The notes under the pieces: generated by a model
Told to the model about the DNA's origin: nothing
What the model saw: the letters and a program-made list of their open reading frames with translations, nothing else
Databases searched by the model: none
Shown here: positions 23,083-34,021 of the stretch, one piece after another
How the letters are laid out: each line of letters starts with the position of its first letter
How positions within the stretch are numbered: the stretch's first letter is position 1
Translations under genes and position numbers: made by a program
Assembly (NCBI GenBank): GCA_017979445.1
Contig: CM030717.1
Location: 11,948,139-12,012,138 of the forward strand
Length of the DNA: 64,000 nucleotides
Source of the DNA: Akebia trifoliata
Lineage: Eukaryota; Streptophyta; Magnoliopsida; Ranunculales; Lardizabalaceae
Reading direction: 5' to 3'

Positions 23083-23349
23083 ATGGAGGGGTATCATCAT
23101 CACCACCACCACCTTAGTGTCAGCATGGACATAGGTGATAGAGTACCTCAGTGGAGCCTTCAAGAAACAAAAGAACTACTAACCATCAGATCAGAGCTTG
23201 ATCAAACCTTCATGGAGACCAAACGAAATAAACTTCTTTGGGGAATAATCTCTACAAAGATGAAGGAGAAGGGTTATCTTCGTAGTGCTGATCAGTGCAA
23301 GTGCAAGTGGAAGAACCTTGTTACACGTTTCAAGGTCTTCCTTCTTCAC

Positions 23350-23388
<39 letters not shown>

Positions 23389-24616
23389 TATTTTGTTAGT
23401 CTTTCCTCGAAACATTCTCTTACACTCATATTTGGATTGGGTTGCTCGTTCGGGTTAACAGTCGACATAAAATTTTGTCAATCTCTCAGACATGATTTTC
23501 AAAATCTTTGATTCAATGGAAAAATATCACCTTTCATGTTTTTTTGGTTAATTTGGTTGGTGAAACAAGTTTCATATTGCTAACCCTAGAGTCCAGTATT
23601 TTTTTTTTCTAAGATGTTCATTAATTGATAGAACATGCTCCATGTTGCCAACTCTTGGATCTTAATAATTTTGGATGATTCAGGGCCTAAAAGACACATT
23701 TCGACAATCGGCATAAAATTTTGTTAATCTCTCCACATGACTTTATAAGTGATCTTGTTCCATGTTGCCAACCCTAGGACTTAATATTTTCTAAGATGTT
23801 GATTGAATGGTAAACATGCTCCATGTTGCCAACCCTAGGACCTAGTATTTTCAAATTTAGTGATTGAATGGTAAAAGAAACTCCATGTTATGCCAACCCT
23901 AGAGTCTTAATACATCTTAAGAAGTCCGCGATTGAACCGCTAAAAAGACTCCTTGTTTCTGACCCTCGAGTCTTAATGAAAACTCAATTTCCGGATATGA
24001 TGCAGATGATGATGATGATAATGAGCCTATTCTTTAAGATTATTATTATTATTATTTTAAATATTTGCTCACATGTTCTGCATAGGGATGTGAAATGATG
24101 GAGCCGGACATCATCCGACAACAATTTCCCTTCTACAATGAGCTCCAAGCTATCTTCAGTGCTAGGATGCAAAGGATGGTATGGCTTGAAGCGGAAAGTG
24201 GAGCAAGCAATATTTTGAAAAAGAAAGGGGTGCGAATATCGTCCGATGATGAAGAAGAAAATGAAGGAAGTGATGAGGAGAAGGGGAGTAAGAAGAAGAG
24301 AAAGGGCAATAAGAGCACTAACACTAGTGGTAACACTAATAATAATTTGCAAGAAATTTTGGAGGACTTCACGAGGCAACAAATTCAAATGGAGGTGCAA
24401 TGGAGACAAGCTGCAGAAGCAAGAGAAGAGGAGAGAAGGATGAAGGAGATCGAATGGAGACAAAAGTTGGAAGCTTTGGAGAAAGAGAGGTTGTTGATGG
24501 ATAAAAGTTGGAGGGAGAGAGAAGAGAAAAGATGGATGAGAGAGGAAGCAAGAGCAGAGAAGAGAGATGCCCTTATTACAACTCTTCTAAACAAACTTAG
24601 ATATGAAGAGATGTAG
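23083..24616 (+). CDS. Trihelix (GT-3 clade) DNA-binding transcription factor, 2 exons
   Basis: Exon 1 (23083-23334) and exon 2 (24086-24616) join in phase 0 across a 751-bp GT-AG intron, giving 260 residues. The ATG at 23083 is chosen; the codon six bases upstream is GTG and not a plausible plant start. Residues 5-10 are a His run. Residues 24-84 form the trihelix (SANT/MYB-like) domain with its three spaced tryptophans (W24, W53, W76) and the CKCKWKNLVTR block. Next comes the conserved fourth-helix segment QQFPFYNELQAIF (96-108), then acidic runs with a KKKRK nuclear-localisation-like motif (153-157), then a charged coiled coil (about 172-240) rich in WR, EERR and REEARAEKRDAL blocks. This layout is that of Arabidopsis GT-3a/GT-3b, nuclear factors that bind GT-element DNA and can dimerise; GT-3b responds to salt and pathogens in Arabidopsis. 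The gene appears intact. Which GT-3 member it is cannot be settled here. Confidence 0.95.
23335..24085 (+). other. Intron of the trihelix gene
   Basis: Starts GTCTTC after the AAG codon of residue 84 and ends GCATAG before GGATGTGAA. It contains a (CA)n microsatellite (23350-23384) and a degenerate internal repeat (23461-23990). Confidence 0.9.
23461..23990 (+). repeat. Degenerate tandem repeat inside the trihelix intron
   Basis: The phrase CCATGTTGCCAACCCTAG or a variant occurs about six times (near 23573, 23640, 23759, 23820, 23882 and, weaker, 23950). The units are about 60 bp, with TTGATTGAATGGTAAA following. A longer module, CGACATAAAATTTTGTCAAT, occurs at 23464 and again with changes near 23708. 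Confidence 0.7.
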
Positions 24617-25202
24617 TTGCATTTTTGGAGAAGATATGCTTCTATTTTCCTTTTTCTGAAGAGAAAGCTATGAGGTTTGTCTTGTAACTCTCTTTTTTAT
24701 GGTACTTAGACTAGAAATGAGAAGATGGTGGTTATGTTATTGGTGTCTTACATTTCCTTTCATCTCATCCAAAGTAGATCATGATACCATTCTTTTCATA
24801 TCAATCATGAAAAGGAAAAACAATTACCACTGTAGAAATAAAAACACAAAGAAATTATTGTTTTACAAGATAAAGATCCCTCCCACCTCCCACCACCCAC
24901 CACCACCACCACCCAAAATAATAATAATAAAAAATAAAATAAATAATAATAATAATAAGAAGAAGAAGATTAATTCCTGTAGAGACCCTAATGCAACATG
25001 TATATGTTGGATATTACAAACTAAATTAGAAGTAAATAATACAAAGAGGATTCATATTATCACACGAACCATTATCACATATCAATCATATAATTACATA
25101 AAAATGCAAGTGGTGGGATAACTTTTTTTTCTCCCCTTAAACCATCAATCAAGGTATTCTTCGTGAAGGTAGAGAACAAAGAAAGTATTTTCTTTATAAA
25201 TA
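24617..25202. other. 3' flank of the trihelix gene
   Basis: Contains the 3' UTR. GAAATAAAAACA near 24835 could serve as a poly-A signal region. Low-complexity CCACCACC and AATAATAAT runs lie at 24885-24970. No other gene. Confidence 0.5.
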
Positions 25203-25262
25203 ATGATAAATTGATACGCCCTCTAACATACACCCCTGATGTGGCATGTATTAGAACCATAG
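25203..25262. mobile_element. Hairpin MITE, family A copy 5, left part (split by LINE)
   Basis: It reads TGATAAATTGATACGCCC, then CCCCTGATGTGGCATGTATT, ending AACCATAG. It is the inverted counterpart of 26335-26396. The element is interrupted in its loop by the LINE fragment at 25263-26270. Confidence 0.65.
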
Positions 25263-26270
25263 TTTTTTATTTTTTTATTTTTTTATTTTTTTATTTTTTT
25301 ATTAGTAGAAATTCATTAAAGAAGCGAGATCGGCCGAGATGGCCAACCAAGCGAGAATCAATACAAAAGAGACTACTCACTAGCAATACAACACACCCTT
25401 TCCCAATTACCCACAAAATCCTCAGAGAAAATCCCCCTAAACTCTTTGAAAGCCTTGGACCAAAAGAACAAAAGACTCAATATATTCAATACCAATTCCT
25501 TACAATCATTCCCAACCCCATTGAAGGTTTGACTATTGCGCTCTTTCCAAACACCTCAAAAAATTACAAATAGAGTTATACTCCACAACAACCTCTTCGC
25601 ACATGAGAAAAAGTAGCCAAGGGAATATCACGAGACAAAGAGATTTCTAATTGTTTAGGGCAAGCAAGTCGAAACTCTAAACAAACTAAAGAAGTATGCC
25701 CAAACCTTGGAGGTGGAACTATAATGGAGAAGAATATGATCAATTGATTCTCCACTTTTCAAACACAACGAGCAACAATTCACCCTACACATATCCCTCC
25801 GCATCAAGAATAAATTCACTATCTGAATTCTACCAACCACCGTAGTCCACGTAAAGAAGACGATCTTCCTTGGGACTTTTGGACCCCAAATAGCTACATG
25901 AGGAAAGGACGACCCCCCCTCCCTCCCCAATCATCATTACATAAAGTGTGGTAAAAAGTCTTGACCAACAATCTCTCATCCTTGCTCTCCTTCCAAACTC
26001 TCTCATCCTCCCTCCCAAGACCAAAAATGAGAGAAGAGATGCCATCAATTAAGCTCCCCCAACGCCCAATTATTGAAAGCTCTACGAAACCCAAAATCCC
26101 AAGCTCAATGACTATTAAAAAATCTTCTGAAACTAGAAATCGATATGCCCTTCTTTGAAAAATTGAAGTAAAGAGATTGAAACTCCTCCCAAAGGGAACA
26201 AATACCATACCAAACGGCTTCCCAGAACCTTACCCTATTGCCTCTCCCCACCTTAAATTGTATCCCCATT
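25263..26270 (-). mobile_element. 5'-truncated L1-type LINE fragment with zf-RVT domain
   Basis: On the minus strand 25930-25655 encodes FPHVAIWGPKVPRKIVFFTW, then CSLCLKSGESIDHILLHY, the zinc-binding domain (zf-RVT) that follows the reverse transcriptase of plant L1-like elements. Upstream, around 26265-26105, lie RVRFWEAVWYG and LYFNFSKKG, also typical of the region just before zf-RVT. Frames shift at least twice. The 3' tail is (TTTTTTA)n on the plus strand (25263-25300), so the insert runs 3' to 5' along the plus strand. Only the 3' kilobase is present, as is usual for LINE insertions. Confidence 0.8.
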
Positions 26271-26396
26271 TTTTTTTGGAGATACACAACTGCACATATT
26301 TATGGAGATGTGTAGTTGTGTATCCCGAGGAAATCTAAGGTTTAGTCACATGCCACGTCAAGGGTGTATTTCAGGGGGGGGGGTGTTAGAATATCA
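26271..26396. mobile_element. Hairpin MITE, family A copy 5, right part
   Basis: Contains GGAGATACACAACTGCAC, the family loop, the inverted GTGTAGTTGTGTATCCCGAG, then GCCACGTCAAGGGTGTATTT and the terminal TTAGAATATCAC, complementary to 25203-25262. Confidence 0.65.
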
Positions 26397-27380
26397 CGAT
26401 TCTTTCTTTATTGGAAGAACTTATATAAGAAGATAAAAATGGGTTATAAGAAAGAAAGAGATAATGATAGCATATGGAGGATTTTATTTGAAAAAGTTAA
26501 AAAAAAAAAAATCCTAAAAGAAGAAAGGAGTCTAAAGGTTCTATGTAGAAAATAGAGATGGGGAAGTAGAGCATAAAGTTTTTTTGGCGGTGTATTCTTC
26601 AATCAAATTAAGGTGGATCAATTTTAGATGGTCATTAAAAAAGTAGCATTTTCTCACTTAACTAAGATTTTGAACCATTTCTCATTCTTGAAGAAGAAAA
26701 TGGGGATCAACTTATTCTAGGTTTCCTTTTCAGAGAAAACCTTAAAAGAAGAAAATTATGAGATACATTTGGTGTTCTCTTATTCTTATTTGGTATGTCA
26801 ATTTTATTTTCATTAATTGATGTATTATTGTCGGGGTGTAAAGTTGGTGTAGTGTAGCATGTAGTCATTTTGTAATAAAATCTTCATGCTCATAATGCAT
26901 CTCAAAGATAATTGAAGCCATAGTTATAAAACTTGCGAGTTGAAACTTCATTGAGTCAACTCGCACAATGTGAAGAAAGCCCAAATTTGACGGTCTTGGG
27001 CTGTCAAATTTCATAAAATTCAACGGACCCAGAGGTCAAAATTTTCATTGTCAATTTTTTTTTTCGATGGGCCGAAACTGTCAAATTAATGAAAGATGAG
27101 AGAAATTCGACAGCTCTAAGCCGTCAAATCTCGGAACATCAAGAATTTTGACGGTCCTAGACCGTCAAAATTCAGTTTCTAAAATTCGAGGGCCTTGACC
27201 CGTGAATTTTTTATGTCGAATTTTTCAATTTTCACGTAGTGTTGATTGGATTTTGAGGTGACTTAGCCAATAAAATCGATGGAACTGACTTGTCAAGTCA
27301 GCTCAAAAACTTTGACGAGATGCGTTGGAAACTCAAACGAGTCAAGCAAAAATTTCCATTAAGTGGGATAAAAAACTTCA
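26397..27380. other. Intergenic sequence
   Basis: No gene recognised. Words CCGTCAAATTT and its variants recur in both orientations at 26985-27190 (CGACGG / GACCGTCAAA), which may be the remains of a CACTA-type subterminal array. Confidence 0.4.
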
Positions 27381-27388
27381 CTTCCAAA

Positions 27389-27638
27389 CAGGGGCAGAGC
27401 AAGGATTTTCTTGTAGTGGGGGCAAACTATGATTAGTTGTATAGTTGAAGAACTTGAATGGAGGGAGGTGAGGCTGTGGGGGCAAAAATTGGAGGGAGAT
27501 GAGGCTGTGGGGGCAAATGGGGAGATAGGTGAGGGAGTGGGGACAAATGGGGAATGTAATTAGTTGAAAAATATAAGGGTGTCTCAAAGTTCTATGGGGG
27601 CAATTGCCCCCACCAGCTCCTTACTAGCTCCGCCCCTG
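27389..27638 (+). mobile_element. Non-autonomous hAT element, family D copy 1
   Basis: Starts CAGGGGCAGAGCAAGG and ends AGCTCCGCCCCTG, inverted repeats of the CAGGGGCGGA type. It is flanked by a perfect 8-bp target duplication CTTCCAAA (27381-27388 and 27639-27646), diagnostic of hAT insertion. The interior has repeats of GGAGGGAGRTGAGGCTG and GGGGGCAAA. No coding capacity. Confidence 0.85.
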
Positions 27639-27754
27639 CTTCCAAACCCTTGATTTTTCTCCCAAAAATCTGTTCATAGGATTCTTAGCTGAAGAGAATG
27701 GGAGATTAAGAAGATGGAGAAGGGTTCTTGAGAAGGGAAAGATAACTTTATTAT

Positions 27755-27847
27755 GGGGCTTAGACCCTTAGCTAAGTTGGTTTGACACATTACAAAACAA
27801 CTTTGAGGTCTTGGTTTCAAGTTCGACTTAACCATCCAAAAATACAT
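27755..27847 (+). mobile_element. Short tRNA-derived SINE with 13-bp target duplication
   Basis: A 93-bp insert has an A-box-like TTAGCTAAGTTGG (27768-27780) and a B-box-like GGTTTCAAGTTCGACTT (27813-27829). It lies between perfect copies of ATAACTTTATTAT (27742-27754 and 27848-27860). Confidence 0.7.
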
Positions 27848-28076
27848 ATAACTTTATTATTATTGCTTAAGCTTCCTAGAGCTAATTACACCTTTATATA
27901 ATAGAAAAGGAACAACCCTAATGGCGGGAAGCAAATCCCTTAAAAGAAAATAAACTTCTAATAGGAAACAATCTCTAAGTAATCGCCTAAAGATAGAACT
28001 CTAAATGGGAAACAACTCTTATAAGTAATTAAAATAGGAAACCTAATAAAACTGAAATAGGATTTCGATAGCAAAC
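27848..28076 (+). repeat. Direct repeat DR, left copy
   Basis: Begins at ATTATTATTGCTTAAG and includes GAGCTAATTACACCTTTATA and TAATAGGAAACAATCTC. The same 200-bp sequence recurs at 28800-29005. On the minus strand it looks like LTR sequence with a TATATAAAGG promoter box. Between the copies, a segment starting TGTTAGAACCCAATTAAC at 28091 with a TATTTAAGAGG box near 28305 could be a separate solo LTR. Confidence 0.5.
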
Positions 28077-28799
28077 AATTCTTTGTGGAAGGTGTTAGAA
28101 CCCAATTAACGTGTGGCTCATTGACCTACATGTTTTTAGGTTTATGACTTACACAAGGATTCTATCAATTAAAGAAACGTTAATAATTAATGATATATCC
28201 AAATTGTATTAGAAGTATAAATTAATAACTATTTAAGTATTAGAAGGAAACCTTGATGGATAGGAATCCTATTAAAAGAGGATCTATAGGCCCTCTATTC
28301 CCATCTATTTAAGAGGATCGGCACTCCATAATAGACACACACGAAACATGAAAAACAAATAAGAGAGATAGGATTTTGAACTGTGGTGATCTCCATCACT
28401 CACTAAAGACCTAGTCCAAACAAATATAGACAGGGAAGAGAATGTGAGTCTGAAAATTAGAGAATGTGGAACAAGGTTCACACAATTGGGGATTAACATA
28501 CATCAGATCACAAGCACATGGATTGCAAAAGGCACACCTTCGACATATTGGTTTATCGATTTAATTTATGGCACAAGGTAAGTGCCCTAACCTTTAATCT
28601 TTAGAACCATGAATAGGTTTCTTGAAATACATATATACGTGATTCTTGATCTTGATAAATTATAGACTAATAGTTATGTGGATAAAGATTTATTATGGAT
28701 TAAATCTCAAAGAAGGGTGACAAGATTTTAAATATTTTTCGTCACAATTGAAATAAAGACCCCTGACTCGCCATTTCGTTTGTTCTATTGGGGAACTTG

Positions 28800-29005
28800 A
28801 TTATTATTGCTTAAGCTCACTGGAGCTAATTACACCTTTATACAAATAGTAAAGAAACAATCTTAATGGAAAACAAATCCTTTAAAGAAAATAAACTCCT
28901 AATAAGAAACAATCTCTAATTAATAAAGATATAACTCTAAACAAGAAACAACTCTTATTAGTAACTAAAATAGGAGACCTGATAAAACTAAAATAGGAAA
29001 CTAAT
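28800..29005 (+). repeat. Direct repeat DR, right copy
   Basis: Homologous to 27855-28076 with scattered differences, same orientation, about 720 bp apart. It could be the second LTR of a very short element or a segmental duplication. No primer-binding site or polypurine tract was identified to decide. Confidence 0.5.
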
Positions 29006-29442
29006 CAGCTAAGGACGAGGAGTTAAAATTCATCATCCTCTATTTTCCTAAAAATCTTATCTTGTTCGTGAGGTGCGAAGGATATATAGATAATATGGTT
29101 GAAGAAGATGGTAGGCTAAACATAATTGGTTTTGGTGAGTAAAATCTAGGGTGTTTGGCTAAAAGGCCAAAGAGGAGGGTGCATTAAGTCATTTAATATT
29201 TTAATCCGACTTGTCGAGTTGACTTGACTTGACAAACCCTTGAGTCAAGTCGAGTTTTAAAAGTATGGTTTAATCCTCCAATTTGGGCAAAGGATCATGA
29301 TGCTATCCTTAATGTATCCAAGCTTGACACAAAGGAGATTAGGTACTTATCCTCCTCTAATAATCAGCGATATCAATGGGCAGGTTTGGGCTGGGCTTTG
29401 TTATGCCCTATCACATTCCTGAAGGGGCGAGCTACACCTTTG
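29006..29442. other. Intergenic sequence before the palindrome cluster
   Basis: No gene found. It includes AGTCAAGTCGAG / GACTTGACTTGAC words that recur elsewhere in the window. Confidence 0.45.
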
Positions 29443-29523
29443 TAAGGCCTACGTTGGCTATGCCCAATTCCAGCCCTAACAAAGCTTAGATAGATTTTGG
29501 ATTATATATATATATATATATAT
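29443..29523 (+). repeat. Left arm of an inverted duplication around palindromic element 1
   Basis: TAAGGCCTACGTTGGCTATG through TTTTGGATTATATATA is repeated as its reverse complement at 29902-29971, nearly unchanged. Confidence 0.8.
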
Positions 29524-29901
29524 GGGGAGCATTCGGAGGCCCTAAAGAGAGTCAAACATTGTGCCAAATATTTTTCAAAATATGGGTTAGAAGTTTTAAA
29601 ATTGACTGATTTTTTGTGATAGTGATTTCCATGATGAAAAGATCATCATCACCAAAAATCAGCTTATTCTGAAACTTTTAACCCTAGTTTACAAGTTGAA
29701 GAATCGTGGACCGTCCAATTTTTGTAAACTACTTTTGATGGGTTTAGAAGTTTTAGAATAGGCAGATTTTTGGTGAGGATGATCTACTCATCATGGAGAT
29801 CATCCTCACAAAAAATCAACCCATCCTGAAACTTCTAACCATACATTGAAAAAATGTGTAGCACAATGTTTGGCTCTCTTTAAGGCCTCTGAACGCCCCC
29901 C
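29524..29901 (+). mobile_element. Palindrome-of-palindromes element, copy 1 (terminal type I)
   Basis: Inserted between TA tracts. Terminal arms GGGGAGCATTCGGAGGCCCT and AGGCCTCTGAACGCCCCC are complementary over about 45 bp. Inside are two palindromes, around 29585-29690 and 29747-29845, each built from TTAGAAGTTTTRGAAT, TGATTTTTGGTGAGGATGAT and their complements. They are linked by a spacer with GTTTACAAGTTGAAGAATCG and GGACCGTCC. The spacer gives the strand. No coding capacity. Confidence 0.85.
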
Positions 29902-29971
29902 ATATATATATAATCCAAAATCCATCTAAGCTTGTTAGGGCTGGAATTGGGCATAGCCAACGTAGGCCTTA
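29902..29971 (-). repeat. Right arm of the inverted duplication around palindromic element 1
   Basis: Reverse complement of 29443-29523. It contains CCAAAATCCATCTAAGCTTG and ends CGTAGGCCTTA, directly abutting element copy 2. Confidence 0.8.
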
Positions 29972-30325
29972 TGGGTCCCGTTCAATGGCTAACTTTTTGA
30001 CAAAACATTTTTCAAAACATGAGTTAGAAGTTTTGGAATGGGCTGATTTTTGGTGAGGATGATCTCTACGGTGAGGAGATCATCATCACCAAAATCAGCC
30101 CATTCCAAAACTTCTAACCCCATAAAAAATAGTTTACAAAAAAAGAATTGTCCACGATTTTTCAACTTGTAAACATGGGTTAGAAGTTTTGGAATGGGCT
30201 GATTTTTGGTGAGGATGATCTCCTCACCGTAGAGATCATCCTCACCAAAAATCAGCCAATTCCAAAACTTCTAACTCATGTTTTGAAAAATGTTTTGCCA
30301 AAAAGTTAGCCATTGAACGCTACCC
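29972..30325 (-). mobile_element. Palindrome-of-palindromes element, copy 2 (terminal type II)
   Basis: Termini GGGTCCCGTTCAATGGC and GCCATTGAACGCTACCC. Arms with TTTTTGACAAAACATTTTTC are complementary. The palindrome tips TCTACGGTGAGGA (first) and TCCTCACCGTAGA (second) are exact reverse complements. The spacer is in minus orientation. Followed by a (TA)n tract. Confidence 0.9.
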
Positions 30326-30342
30326 TATATATATATATATAT

Positions 30343-30693
30343 GGGTCCCATTCGGCACCCAACCATTTGCCCAACATGTTTTGTCCTACATGGGTTATAA
30401 ATTTTGGAATAGGTTGATTTTTGGTGAGGATGATCTCTAAGGTGATCTCCTCACAGAAAATCAGCCAATTCCAAAACTTCTAACCCCATGTTTACAAGTT
30501 GAAAAATCGTGGACCATCCATTTTTTGTAAATCATTTGTGATGGGGTTAGAAGTTTTGGAATGGGTTGATTTTTGGTGAGGATGATCTCCTCACCATAGA
30601 GATCATCCTCACTAAAAATCAGCCCATTCCAAAACTTCTAACCCATGTAGGGCAAAACATGTTGGGCAAATGGTTGGGTGCTGAGCATTTCCC
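30343..30693 (+). mobile_element. Palindrome-of-palindromes element, copy 3 (terminal type III)
   Basis: Termini GGGTCCCATTCGGCACCC and GGGTGCTGAGCATTTCCC. Arms AACCATTTGCCCAACATG / CATGTTGGGCAAATGGTT are perfectly complementary yet unlike type I or II. The first palindrome has lost bases around its tip. Flanked by TA tracts on both sides. Confidence 0.88.
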
Positions 30694-31215
<522 letters not shown>

Positions 31216-31217
<2 letters not shown>

Positions 31218-31611
31218 GGAGGTTCATGGGACATATGTAAAAACAATGGTATTACAAAATATGGGTTAGAGGTTTTTGATTGAGCTGGTTTTTTGCGAGG
31301 ATGGTCACTATGATGGGAAGATCATCTTCACAAAAAATCAGCTCAATCTGAAACTTCTAAATCCATCAAAAGTGATTTACAAATTATTGGCAAAAATTAA
31401 CAAAAAATCGACAGTCCATATTCTAAATCACTTTTAATGGGGTTAGAAGTTTCAGATTGGACTGATTTTTTTCCCGGATGATCTTCCCATCATAGAGATC
31501 ATCCTCACAAATAAGCAGCTCAATCGGAAACTTCTAACCCATATTTTGAAAATTTGTTAATATTACATTGTTTTTACATATGTTTTTTTGTATGTCCCTT
31601 GATCCTGACCC
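31216..31611 (-). mobile_element. Palindrome-of-palindromes element, copy 5 (diverged)
   Basis: Preceded by a (TA)n tract (31173-31215). Termini GGGGAGGTTCATGGGACATA and its partner ending TTGATCCTGACCC. Arms ATGTAAAAACAATG / CATTGTTTTTACAT are complementary. Tips CACTATGATGGGAAG and CTTCCCATCATAGAG are reverse complements although different from those of copies 2-4. The spacer is enlarged and rearranged. Confidence 0.85.
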
Positions 31612-32980
31612 ATATATATAACTTTATGAGTTTTTTAGATATGAACTCAGGAAAGTGACTCATATGTTCACACACAATGGCAAATGAGTAAATGCTAAAT
31701 CCAACTGTCGAGATTTATCTTCGAGATTCGTATTATATTATTGGGATTTTTTTATTATTATCCTGACCCTTGGATTTCACATGTACACAGTTAGGATTGT
31801 GAGTGAACATATAAGTTCCCTTTCCATGTGTCTACCGATCCTAACCCGTTAGATGTTGCTTTTCACAAATTTGCAGTCCAATCTCCTGGTAAAAAAAATG
31901 GTTCGAGATATGGGTAAATTTGTTATTTAATAATATCCTTTAATACTTTGACCATACATCTAACTATATATAATATACTATGGGTGTCAACGAGGCGGTT
32001 TTGGGTCGGTTTCACATATACCCAGAATTGGAACTCAAATAAAATCTCGATTCTAGTTCTTATCAATTTCAACTCTGAGTATGAGATCCTTATAACCAGA
32101 ACCGACTCTACAAATAGCCGATACACCTTAAGAGAGAATATTTTTTAAATGAGAAAAAAAAATGTAAGTATCCCACAAAATATAAAATTATTTATAAGTG
32201 TAATAATTTAACTTGTATTTCTTCAATTGAAGGTTAAAATCAACAATGAATTCTTCAAGAAAATCAAAATTTTGATAATAAAATCGCCAAATATTATATT
32301 ACGGGCCATTTATTTGTTGTTGGAATTGTATAATATATGAAAAATGAATGGACGTTAACATAGAGAAAAGGTAAATATTAAACACTTCACATTTTCTTTA
32401 TATAGTTCAAGATCTTTCTGTTTAGTATTTCATTAGATTACTAATTTTATTATAAATATAGTAAATAAAGTAAATTTACTATCTGGTCCTCAAAATAGCT
32501 ACCTAGAATAGGACCTCAAAATGATCGGTGGACCCAAACCCAACTAATTGGTTTCAGGTATGTCACATAATCTGGACCCAAATGACTCCTTTGTAATATA
32601 CATATATACAATATAGTAATTGGTAGGTCATTGTTAGATGCAAGCCAGGCCCATATTTAATTGCTTGAAAATTTTTTAGCCCAACCCTCCTTTTGTGGAC
32701 TCAAGATTAAGGCCCTAACCCTAATTTTTTCCAGACCAGGCAAGTTAGAAGGCCCACAGGCCCAATTGAAAATATCCCCTAATATAAACCCAGGTTATAC
32801 CTCAATTATTTGTAGCTTGTTTTTTAAAACTTTCTAAGTAGTTTGTCCATCCATCTCAATCTTAACAGGTACTTTTGTTTTTATTTATATATATTTTACA
32901 AATATCATGACTTTCAATTCATAATGATTATAAAACCCCAGTTCTTTATATTATATATCTTTATTTAAATATTATAAATT
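31612..32980. other. Intergenic AT-rich sequence
   Basis: No gene found. At 31978, ACTATGGGTGTCAACGAGG resembles a hAT-type terminus, but a matching right end was not found. Confidence 0.45.
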
Positions 32981-33082
32981 TAGAGAGCTTCTATTGTTAC
33001 ACCAAAATTTGCTAATTCTTCAGTGATTTACCTATGAGTTGGGTGGCATTAATAAAAGTTGGTGTGGCAATAGAATGTCTCT
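32981..33082. mobile_element. Small TIR element (MITE-like)
   Basis: TAGAGAGCTTCTATTGTTAC and its inverted partner GGCAATAGAATGTCTCTA form the ends of a 102-bp unit. A related sequence (GAGAGTTGCTATTGCCACAC) lies at 41212-41290. Confidence 0.55.
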
Positions 33083-33103
33083 AAATTTATCTATAATAAA
33101 TGA

Positions 33104-33245
33104 GTGGTGATAATATGACTCCCCCACATGGCATACTCAATCGACTCCCTGACGTGGGGTGTGCCAGAACCATACACTTTATGCCTCGGGATACACAACC
33201 GTACATCCCCATATTCGCCATGTGGGGGAGTCATATTATCACCAC
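33104..33245. mobile_element. Hairpin MITE, family A copy 6, with perfect 29-bp inverted ends
   Basis: 33104-33132 and 33217-33245 are exact reverse complements (GTGGTGATAATATGACTCCC...). The 84-bp middle has GACGTGGGGTGTGCCAGAAC and GCCTCGGGATACACAACC, the family-A core. This is the shortest and cleanest copy. Confidence 0.85.
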
Positions 33246-34021
33246 ACATAATAAATATGAACATTTCTTATAATATTCTTACAGCTTTATTATTATTATT
33301 ATTATTATTTATTTTATTTTTTAAAAGTATGTCAATGTTGATATCATGATTATGATTTAAAACCTTCCTTCACCTACTGATTACTATCTACTAACCTCCT
33401 ACTAGGAAAAAATCGATACAAGTCGAAAAATTGTTATATGGACAATTTTATGAATTTAACTTTATGGCCTTTAGTTGAATGTAGGTGTGAACGAAGGGTA
33501 AATAAGTAAATAGAAAATGCAAGAGTATATCAAAAACCATTTTCATAAAAAATAAATAATTACGAAATTAAATATGGATGTTTTCATAAATATTTTTAAA
33601 AATATGCTGGTTCAAATTTTTTTTCAAAGTTCTTGACCATTTTCGTAAAACATTACTTTGAATAAGTACCGAGTTAATCGTCACTAATGACCTTTGTTAG
33701 TTGATTCTTTGGGCCTTCGTACTCGAGCATGTAAATATAGTTTGATAAGTAATAGTAATATAATAATCAAATCAAAATATTATGAGATTGGATCCTTATA
33801 GAGCCCAAATCCACAACTCATATCAAATTGGAGTTCGACATCCCTAATCATACCCACTTAATGAGGTATTATTTGAATCACATTATATTAAATATCAAGT
33901 GCACTAGTTTATGAGATATCATAGTAAACATCAAACACAACTAAACTTGAATTGTTGTTCTTTGTTTGAGGTTATTTTGTTCTTTTAATCATGAAATGAC
34001 TAGGATTATCAATGTATCAAA
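33246..34021. other. Intergenic sequence
   Basis: No gene found; a (TTA)n run lies at 33287-33310. Confidence 0.5.

Noticed and set aside
24133..24551. Minus-strand frames opposite the trihelix second exon
   Set aside because: Antisense shadows of a Glu/Arg-rich coiled coil, reading as Leu/Ser/Phe-rich sequence.
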